64,000 nt of DNA from Pomphorhynchus laevis (taxonomy: Eukaryota > Acanthocephala > Palaeacanthocephala > Echinorhynchida > Pomphorhynchidae). Below are positions 56,500 to 64,000 of this stretch, piece after piece (the stretch's first letter is position 1; the number at the start of each line of letters is the position of its first letter). The DNA lies in the NCBI GenBank assembly GCA_012934845.2, contig WNNJ02003009.1, forward strand, positions 1 to 64,000, written 5' to 3'. The notes below the pieces were generated by a model. That model had not been told where the DNA came from. It made no database searches and saw only the letters and a list, made by a program, of their open reading frames with translations. The translations under genes were made by a program, and so were the position numbers.

Positions 56500-56850
56500 A
56501 TAAAGGTTATTCGACAGTAAAATTAGGGCCCATTTGATGGTAATCTCAAAAATGTACATGTGTTGTTAAAATAAAGTGTTTTAATTAAAAAAATATTATT
56601 ATTATGTAGACAGCATAAATTTTTCATTTAAATGTTGAAATAATTAGTGTTTTATCAAGGACCTATTTGCGGGTAACCTTTCGAGTTGTATAATTATTTA
56701 AAATTAAAAAAAATATATAAAAAATTATGTAGACATAATTATTATGTATATGACAAATAAATAAATATTTTCAATAAGTTTAAGGGCCCATTCGAGGGTA
56801 ACCTATGAACTCTAAATTTATTTATAATCTTGTCTTTTAAAGAATATGTA
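56500..56850. repeat. Three tandem units of about 128 bp
   Basis: AGGGCCCATTTGATGGTAAT (56525), AAGGACCTATTTGCGGGTAA (56657) and AAGGGCCCATTCGAGGGTAA (56782) head units spaced 132 and 125 bp, with ATTATTATGTAGACA between them. They follow the C-terminal LINE fragment and probably are its 3' UTR. Confidence 0.75.
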
Positions 56851-56851
56851 G

Positions 56852-56880
56852 AGCAACTCTGAGCATAGCTCAGAGTTGCT
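56852..56880. repeat. Perfect 13-bp hairpin
   Basis: AGCAACTCTGAGC and GCTCAGAGTTGCT around ATA. It has the same GAGC-loop-GCTC and GCAAC-GTTGC layout as the 3' end hairpin of the CR1-like element at 42431. Confidence 0.85.
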
Positions 56881-56939
56881 GACAAATTGATAGTCAAAAT
56901 AAAAGAAAGCGATAATTGATTTTTTGATTTTGTTTGTGT

Positions 56940-57400
56940 AAAAACATTTGTTTTTACGTGGCAAATGCGTGCCAGCGCACGTTTTCATGACCACAAACAA
57001 TAACAACAATCTAAATCATGTGTCGAGAAAATGGGTACGGAGGCGGTATTTGAAAGTAATAAAGGAAGGAGCGTGGCGAACGTCAAGAGGGAGTTGATTC
57101 CAGGCGAGTCGGGAGGCGCCGAGGAAAGATCGGAGACCGTAGTTGTTAGAGTAATTAGGAATGTGGAGTAAGAGGGAATTACGAGAACGCAGTGATAGAG
57201 AGAGGTGAAACGATTGTCGTTTAAGAAAGGGAGGTTGATGAACGATGGGGAGCCGACAGCGATGAGACCAAAAGTTACAAGAAGGCAAAGTTGTATGCGG
57301 ATGTGGATGGTGGGCCAGGATAGTTGGGCAAGATATGTGGATGTGTGGTCAAAGCGACCAAGAAAATTGTGGATGTGTTGTGTTGCATAATGAGCGGGTA
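56940..57400 (-). mobile_element. L2-like LINE 3' tail, copy 7
   Basis: The minus frame 57288-57016 reads FWSHRCRLPIVHQPPFLKRQ, NYSNNYGLRSFLGASRLAWN and QLPLDVRHAPSFITFKYRLR. The terminal hairpin is CGTGCCAGCGCACG (56968-56981). Confidence 0.75.
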
Positions 57401-57429
57401 GAACGACCTTTTAGATCAAAGCCCTGTAT

Positions 57430-57640
57430 ACATAATAATATCAAAGCTATATAAATATATAAAATAAATGTTTCGATATATTGATGATATGAATAAAACT
57501 CTCATTTGATTCAATAAAAGAACAAATTTATGCAGATAGCCTTGTCTTAATTATTGATAATAAAGAAAGTATATATCTAGATCCTAACATTACATTAACA
57601 TCAATTAAAATTTCTATTAATTTCTATTTGTAGTAAATTT
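57430..57640 (+). mobile_element. Naiad-like RT fragment with RYIDD
   Basis: AATGTTTCGATATATTGATG encodes FRYIDD, the catalytic box of the family, followed by a match of the region after 8960 (ATATATCTAGATCCTAACAT). It supports the reading that the 6.7-kb copy has lost its active site. Confidence 0.75.
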
Positions 57641-57714
57641 GAATTTAATAATTGTGATATTAATATTAAATTTATATTGATGTATCGAATTATTCCGCTC
57701 ATCGGGCGGATATA

Positions 57715-58060
57715 GTCAGTGGGTGATCTAAACATACCGACTGTCGATTGGAGTAGTTATTTGTGATCTGCGAATGATCATTCCTCTTCGGTTATTCTTG
57801 ATACAGTTTATTTTTTTGGACCTTACTCAGCACGTTACAGAGTTCACACGTTTTTCTGGAGATCATCGTTCTTTACTCGATATTTGCCTTACATCAAAAA
57901 ATACATGATCAATAATGTTACGCATTTGGATCCTCTAGGCAACTCAGACCATTGCGTACTCTGTTTCGAGTCAAATTTCGTGAATATGTTGTTGCACTCT
58001 AAGCCTTGTTTCAATATGTTGCAATGTTTATACAATTATTCCTGTCAGTTCCAGATTATT
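57715..58060 (+). mobile_element. CR1-like endonuclease fragment
   Basis: GDLNIPTVDWSSY in one frame, then LLDICL-like and NNVTHLDPLGNSDHCVLCFE (57900-57970) parallel the CR1-like copy B at 40040-40290 (THSDPLGRSDHCVLNF). Diverged and frame-shifted. Confidence 0.65.
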
Positions 58061-58117
58061 CCTGTCAGTTCCGCTCGCTACGCTCGCGGATTGAGCTCAA
58101 TCTATCGATAAAAGGTC

Positions 58118-59441
58118 ATGCCTAAAAAAGCGCGATCTCAGATCCCTGTTCCTGATCAACAATCTTCCACATCTAAATGCAATGATGGTTATACCAGCTT
58201 TGAAGTTGGATGCGATTCCAAAGATTGCGATGTATGGACACTTGTTCGTGTTAAAATATCCGACCACTCAGTGTATAAACTTAAACATTTCACTTGCGGT
58301 TTTTGTACATCAGTACGACTACTACAGTTATCCTGCTCATCTACTCCTGTATCACACACTACCACTCAGACCAATGCTGTTTTAGATGTTTCCCTCGCAT
58401 CAAGACCTGACTTCGCATCATATAATCCCATTATTGAACCTACTCCCTCACACACTCCTCGTTCAACTACGTACCAAACTTCCATTAATCTTTCTCATTC
58501 TAACAATGCTAACGGCAAAGCTTTTCATCTCGTACCTCCTCTTTCTTATTTCTCCCCCAATCTAAATAAATCTCAAACTTCTTTATTCTACTCACGAACT
58601 CCTTACTCGACACCCCTGTATCACCTCTCAATAATTTACACCCTTCCATCAAAATCATTTCCAGTAACATTTCCGATCAACTAATTCAACACTCCATTCC
58701 TGTCACTCATGCCCCAACCTATTTTAATTCTCCTTACTCTACCTCCCACGTAACACTTCCCAATAAGTTACATCCTTCATTTAAAATCATATCCAGTCAC
58801 ATCTCTGATCAACCGATTCAACACCCCGCTCCTGTCACACTTGCTCCAACCAATATTAATTCTTTATCAAGCACCCCTGTCATTTCCACTTCTATCTGCT
58901 CATCTACCTCGACTCCAACCAGCTCTGTCCGTCCACCATTTCGACGAAATCGTTTTCCTTCGCGCGATCGCTGTATAATCATATCAAACTTAAAGCTTTC
59001 CGAATCTGCTTCTCCACAATCTCGCCTCGATGATGATGTATCTGCTTTCAGGTCTATCCTAGCAACCATTCTTCCTGATGATAACCCATCACTCTTCAAT
59101 AATATCGCTCCTGTATCCTTTATTCGTTTAAACAAATCCACTAAATCAAATCATCTCAGTCCTCCACTTTTAAAAATCGTTTTCCGACATAGTTCACATG
59201 CCTCTTCGGTACTCTCCCAACGTTTTAAACTTCTTACAACTTCATCTACTTGCCGTATCTTCCTGACCGCTCCCCTTCTGATATTGCCCAGCTCAATTTA
59301 GCTCGCATTGAAAAACATCGACGTGAAACAAACGGCGAGTCATCCTTATCTATACGTAAAATCAACGGAAATTTTCAAGTTCTTCACACAAGGCCAAAAA
59401 TTCGATGGCGTCCCATCTCTCCCCCTTGTCTTCTTCGCTAG
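58118..59441 (+). pseudogene. L2-like LINE ORF1: PHD-like zinc motif and RRM-like domain
   Basis: Starts ATG 58118. The zinc-type motif is VGCDSKDCDVW ... HFTCGFC (residues about 29-69), then a Ser/Thr/Pro-rich linker. Two frame changes follow (near 58660 and 59230). The linker has an internal repeat (IKIISSNISDQLIQHSIPVT and FKIISSHISDQPIQHPAPVT). RRM-like text follows: CIIISNLKLSES, DDDVSAFRSILATILPDDNP, VSFIRLNKSTKSNHLS, and near the end GESSLSIRKINGNFQVLHTR. The end overlaps the ORF2 start by 37 bases. Confidence 0.7.
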
Positions 59442-61811
59442 TCGATCTCGCTCCTAAGCATACTTTTCGTCTTAGTCTATTCAATACTCGCTCCATTCTT
59501 CATAAAGCTGATATGCTTCTCGATATCTTCGATCAATTATCTATCGATATTATCTGCATTACCGAATCCTGGCACACTGACTCCAACGATCTTGCTATTC
59601 GTCGTCTATGTCGCTCTGGTTGTTCTCTAGTTGAATCAGCTCGTCAAATTACATCTCATACATCTACTGCGTCTAACCATGGCGGTATTGTTGCCATTGC
59701 TCGTCACCCAATGTCTTTACGTAAAATCAACGTTAACATCCGTTACACCTCGTTCGAATTACTCATATGCAGATTATCAACGCCTTTCCCTCTGGAACTT
59801 GTGATTGTATACCGTCCAGGTTCAGTTGCCCCATCACGTATCTTCTTTAACGACCTTGCAGATCTAATGTCTCACTGTTCATTGTCTTATACTCCTTCTT
59901 TTGTTCTCGGTGACTTTAACATTCGTCTTGATCGCCCGTCTGACTCTGACTCTATCACTTTAACTAATCTTTTTTCTGATTTTAACTATAAATTACTTTC
60001 AACAAGCCCAACTCATATTCTCGGCAGTGCTCTCGACATCATTGCTGTTCCTAACTTCTTCAATGACTATACCTCCTTGTCAATTACTGATCCTGGTTTG
60101 TCCGATCATTTCCTTGTCACTCTTACTCTTACTCGTCCCCATCCTCCTTCTCCGCCTTTACCATTATCTACACCAAGTCGACCCTGGAAGCTTCTCGATA
60201 TCCCTATTCTCTGCACAGCCTTACTCAATTCTTCACTCTTTTCACTTCCTCTTAACTATCTCTCTCCCAATGATCTCTGCATTCTGTTTGATTCTGAACT
60301 TACGTCGATCCTTAATAACCTTCTACCTAGTCGACTTCGACGTTCCCAGCGCTTGCGCCATGCTCCCTGGTTCGATTCTGACTGTAGTCTTTCTAAGCGT
60401 CGACTCCGTCACTCTTTTCGTACGTATAAACGCTTTCTTAAACGTTCACCCAACTCACTCCCTCCAAATCTTCGTGATTCCTACTTTTCTCAACGCCGTT
60501 CACATCTCATTCTTATACGTACTAAACGTACTCTCTTTTGGCGAAATCAACTCGAGTCATCTTCCAACTCGAAATCTCATTGGAAAATCTTAAACTCAAT
60601 TCTTTCACGATCATCTACCCCTTGTAATATAAATCCTGATGAATTTTCTTCTTATCTACAAACTAAGCTATCTAATTTACTTTCCCTACTACCCATAGCC
60701 CCCTTGTACCCACTCTTATCTTTAAATACTTCCCTCCCAGAACTATTCCACCTTCTTCCCGTTTCGTCTGATGAAGTTTCTTCGGTTCTGCTGTCATTAC
60801 CTAATAAAACCTCTCCTTCTGACCCAATTCCCACTCACTTACTTAAAAATATCTGCACTTTTATCTTACCCTTCCTAACAACATTGTTCAACTCGTCCAT
60901 CCGTAGCTGTACATTTCCTTCCATCTGGAAATGCGCCACTGTTCGTCCTATCATCAAAAAGCAATCTCTCGACTCTTCACTACCATCTTCGTACCGTCCA
61001 ATCTCACTTCTCCCAACCCTCTCTAAACTCCTTGAGCGTCTCGTTCTTAAGCAAGTTAATACATATCTCTATTCCTCTAACTTATTTCCTCCCTTCCAAG
61101 CCGCTTTTCGCTCTAATTACTCTACCGAAATTGCATGTCTTAAAGTTTATAACGACTTACTCATATCGCGCGATCATAAATTATGTAGTGTCATAGTTTC
61201 TCTTGATCTATCGTCTGCTTTTGACATCGTCGATCACTCGATTCTTCTCCATCGCCTTCGTCATGATTATGGCTTCTCTTTACCCACTGTATCATGGTTT
61301 TCTTCATATCTATCAAACCGTACATTTCGCGTATATTCTAACTCTTCTCTCTCCCATCCTTCGTCCATTCCGTCCGGTGTTCCGCAAGGCTCCGTATTAG
61401 GCCCTATACTTTTCTCTCTTCTTCTTGGTGATTTGTCTTCGATTTCTCATAAATTTAACTTCCATGTTATGCAATATGCTGATGACATTCTCATCTATGC
61501 TCATGCACCTGTTTATCGTATTCACAATCTTCGTGTTTCTGCTTCCGACTGTATTGTCTCAATTTCCATAAATCTTTCTTCCCTTCGCCTTTCTCAGAAT
61601 CCTGATAAATCTAAAATTATGTGGATCCTACTTTGACGCCTCGGCTTAGAACTTCCCTCCGTATCATTAAATTCTACAATTCTTCCTATTGTTGATAATC
61701 TCGTTTTTCTAGGCTTCCATTTCCACAACCGACGTTCACTTTAACCTTTCGTTAGAGATAAAGTACGCTCATCTACCTTGATACTCCGCAACCTTCGTCA
61801 AGTTCGTCATG
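59405..61811 (+). CDS. L2-like LINE ORF2: APE endonuclease and reverse transcriptase
   Basis: Open from ATG 59405 for 743 codons to a TGA at 61634-61636, then readable in the same frame (RLGLELPSVSLNS, VDNLVFLGFHF) until a TAA. The endonuclease is complete: RLSLFNTRSILHKADML, IICITESWH, FVLGDFNIRLD and LSDHFLV. RT: YRPISLLPTLSKLLERLVLK, PPFQAAFRSNYSTEIACLKV, VSLDLSSAFDIVDHSILLHR, SGVPQGSVLGPILF and MQYADDILIYAHAP. Motif wording is that of the L2 clade. The element is cut near 61811 by the next LINE piece, so the C-terminal tail and 3' UTR hairpin seen in copies 1-7 are missing here. Confidence 0.85.
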
Positions 61812-62993
61812 TATTCTAACTGTTTAAGCATGTACAACAAATTTGACGAAATATTGTCTCGTAAATTCAATGAACACAAACATCATAGCATTGAGCGAAA
61901 CGATATATCTGATAATGAAATCTCAATCCCAGGCTACTTTGTTATACGATCGGATCGAACCGCCTCAAAAGGAGGTGGAGTTATATTATACGTCAAGCAA
62001 CCGTTAACCATCATCGAGCACAGCATTGTATCAGATGATTCATACAACGAATATCTGTGGGCAACAGTATCTTCTCCTGATAGACAGAAACTAAAAATCG
62101 GTTTATTTTACCGATCTCCGCGCTCCGCAACTGAAAAGATTGGCATCTCTTTACGACATCACCTAACAAGCTTATCACCGATCATTATCCTAGGAGACTT
62201 CAATATGCCTCATGTCAATTGGGACCTATATACTTCGACACATGGTTGTGATGTTGAATCATCCAATCTCCTTGATACGTTCAACGATCTCAATCTAACC
62301 CAGCATATTCACGAACCCACTAGAAGGAGGAAGCAATCATCTGCCATTTTAGACCTCTGCTTATCACGAGGGGAACCCACAATTGATGAAATCTCTCTCA
62401 GCCCCCTATTGGCCACAGTGATCATTGTGTCATTAGGCTGGCGCTTTCTGTCAGTTTCTTTAAAACAGCCCCCTCGGCAAAACCCGAATTGAATCCCTTC
62501 AAAGCGAATTTCGCAAGTATGACGCAAGCTATTCGAAACATTCAATGGCCTAATCCATATGAAATTGGCATAGATCAGTGCTGGGAAAATTTCAAATCTA
62601 CTTTGATCAATGCTCTAAATTACTTCTCCCCTTTAAAACGTCAGCGCACATCCCACAAAACTCCCATTTGGTTTGACTCGCAGATTAAACAAATGATTAA
62701 GACAAGAGACAAAATTTACAAAAAATTCAAAGAACAGAATTGTTCTTGGACCGATTACAAGGAATTACGAAATCAAGTTACGGCACTCAAACGTCAGAAA
62801 CGCAGGTGCTTCGTTTTCAATCTTTGTCGATCATCAAAAAGATATCCCAGTAAATTGTTCAAACATATCAGCTCATTAAAATCAACTACGTCTATAAGAA
62901 CTACGTTTATAAGAAAATACGTTTATAAGAAACGTAGTTAATCAACCACGTTTATAAGAAACCAAAAAAAAATTTGGTTTCTTATAAACATAC
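61812..62993 (+). mobile_element. LINE piece: endonuclease and linker only, ending in short repeats
   Basis: From 61830: YNKFDEILSRKF, ISIPGYFVIRSDRTASKGGG, LSPIIILGDFNMPHVNWDLY and LNLTQHIHEPTRR, then after a shift (62489) NALNYFSPLKRQ, KTPIWFDSQIKQMIKTRDKI and DYKELRNQVTALKRQ. This is a CR1/Jockey endonuclease and the start of the linker. Instead of a reverse transcriptase it runs into repeated CGTTTATAAGAA units (62890-62960) and an inverted repeat, GTTTATAAGAAACCAAA (62950-62966) / TTTGGTTTCTTATAAAC (62973-62989). Confidence 0.7.
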
Positions 62994-63000
62994 ACAAATT

Positions 63001-63187
63001 ACAAAAAGTCCATCGACACTATCAGGATATCAGAGATCGAGTAATAAACAGTTGGAACAGACTCCCGTCATCTGCCGTCATCTACAATAAATAACATACA
63101 ATTTCCCGTCATCTACAATAAATAACATACAATCTAATATACATACAACGAGGAGAATAAAATCACGAATCAAACGACTATATACAA
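63001..63187 (+). mobile_element. LINE RT tail remnant and leader of the next element
   Basis: DIRDRVINSWNRLPSSAVI (63030-63090) is the typical last segment of a CR1-like ORF2. A 33-bp duplication (CCCGTCATCTACAATAAATA) follows, then the leader of the ORF1 at 63188. Confidence 0.5.
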
Positions 63188-64000
63188 ATGGGTCGGAAAA
63201 AACAAAAGTCTCAAGTTCCCAACCATGTTGCGTCCAACACCGATGTTAGAGATGTTTCCAATGGATCTGAACAACAAGTCCTTTGCTCAAACAATGATTG
63301 TCACACGTGGGTAAGTATTTGGACTTCAGAATCCCAGGCATCTTGCCTTGCAGACAACGAATTCTACTGTGGCTACTGTTCGGCTAAGATGATAAATACG
63401 ATGAAGAGTGAAATAGAGAGTCTCAAGACAAATATATTGAAACTATCTGGCAATGCAGCGATGTCCACACATGCCTCTTCGTATTGTAATAAGTCTCAAC
63501 CTCGATGCCCAATTCTTCCGCATTCGATTGCATCTAAGAATGCCAAATCTCCCATCTCTTCTACAGGTATTACTATACATCCTTCAATTTTGCCCAATCA
63601 ATCAGCTCAATCTTCTGATGTTACTGTCATTGACCATTTGCAACCCAGTATTTCTTTTGTCGTATCAGATAAATCACCTTACATTTCTACCCCTCATTGC
63701 GTTTCTACGTCATCATCAGATAATCCATTATCAGATAATCTGAAGGAGCCGCAAATTGTATCGCAGCAAGATGGATTTTGTCAAATTTATGATAAATCTA
63801 CCGATACAGTGACGGAGCCGCAAATTGTTACAACTAATGTATGTTCACTCCCCGACACCCCACGTCCCGTCCTTCCTGTCTCGTTTCTCAATAACTTGCA
63901 TCCATCAATCAAAATCACCTCCACCAGCCTCCACTATCCTTCCACTCATAACCTTTCCTCACATCGCTTGCCACCCGCTTTATTATCATTATCCTCTATG
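63188..64000 (+). CDS. LINE ORF1, partial (runs off the window)
   Basis: Open from ATG 63188 for 271 codons without a stop to the window end. It starts MGRKKQKSQVPNHV. The zinc-type motif LCSNNDCHTWVSIW ... FYCGYC corresponds to VGCDSKDCDVW ... FTCGFC in the L2-like ORF1 at 58.1 kb, with a short coiled coil after it (MKSEIESLKTNILKL). A Ser/Thr/Pro-rich linker and FLNNLHPSIKIT also parallel that ORF1. It is probably a member of the same clade and is intact as far as visible. Confidence 0.75.
   Translation, partial: MGRKKQKSQVPNHVASNTDVRDVSNGSEQQVLCSNNDCHTWVSIWTSESQASCLADNEFYCGYCSAKMINTMKSEIESLKTNILKLSGNAAMSTHASSYCNKSQPRCPILPHSIASKNAKSPISSTGITIHPSILPNQSAQSSDVTVIDHLQPSISFVVSDKSPYISTPHCVSTSSSDNPLSDNLKEPQIVSQQDGFCQIYDKSTDTVTEPQIVTTNVCSLPDTPRPVLPVSFLNNLHPSIKITSTSLHYPSTHNLSSHRLPPALLSLSSM

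Noticed and set aside
1-64000. LTR retrotransposons, retroviruses or other capsid-bearing elements
   Set aside because: No integrase, protease, envelope or capsid motif and no paired LTRs were seen; all RT sequences have LINE or Penelope wording.
1-64000. tRNA, rRNA genes or CRISPR arrays
   Set aside because: No cloverleaf-like or rRNA-like stretch was noticed; the short tandem repeats have no spacer structure.

Overview
The window is about 64 kb of AT-rich nuclear DNA from an animal, most likely an invertebrate whose phylum I cannot fix. The signs are a eukaryotic cytosolic ribosomal protein gene (RPL10A), a mitochondrial-type dehydrogenase gene (HSD17B10-like), very short GT-AG introns, and dense non-LTR and Penelope-like retroelements. 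No rRNA, tRNA, CRISPR or prokaryotic signal was seen, and nothing that looks like a retrovirus or an LTR retrotransposon.

Layout. 1-6.7 kb: AT-rich spacer with a 272-bp tandem repeat, a hammerhead-like motif, the 3' exons of a cysteine-rich (probably secreted) protein gene, and a decayed coding stretch. 6.7-9.9 kb: a Penelope-like element with its GIY-YIG endonuclease in front of the reverse transcriptase (permuted, Naiad-like). 10.4-11.3 kb: a second, canonical Penelope-like remnant (GIY-YIG at the C-terminus). 11.6-13.7 kb: two decayed LINEs on the minus strand. 13.9-24.7 kb: a head-to-tail array of three LINEs separated by A/T-rich microsatellites. The first is APE-endonuclease type; the other two are restriction-like-endonuclease type; all three begin with the same unusual cysteine-cluster module. 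24.8-31.4 kb: a CR1-like and an I/R1-like LINE, both minus. 31.9-36.1 kb: more Penelope pieces. 33.3 kb: a small BAP18-like gene. 36.6-37.4 kb: the HSD17B10-like gene with one in-frame stop. 37.9-42.5 kb: a second CR1-like copy, inverted relative to the one at 24.8 kb. 42.6-57.4 kb: LINE 3' tails, Penelope ends and dispersed AT-rich repeats around the intact RPL10A gene at 47.8 kb. 57.7-64 kb: an L2-like LINE with both ORFs, a truncated LINE, and the ORF1 of another LINE running off the window.

Four host genes are supported: RPL10A (strong), HSD17B10-like (strong family call, possibly a pseudogene), BAP18-like (moderate) and the cysteine-rich 3' exons (moderate). Almost everything else readable as protein is retroelement. 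The most unusual features are the cysteine-cluster module shared by LINEs with two different endonuclease types, the presence of both Penelope domain orders within 5 kb, and many solo copies of element 3' ends carrying conserved hairpins.
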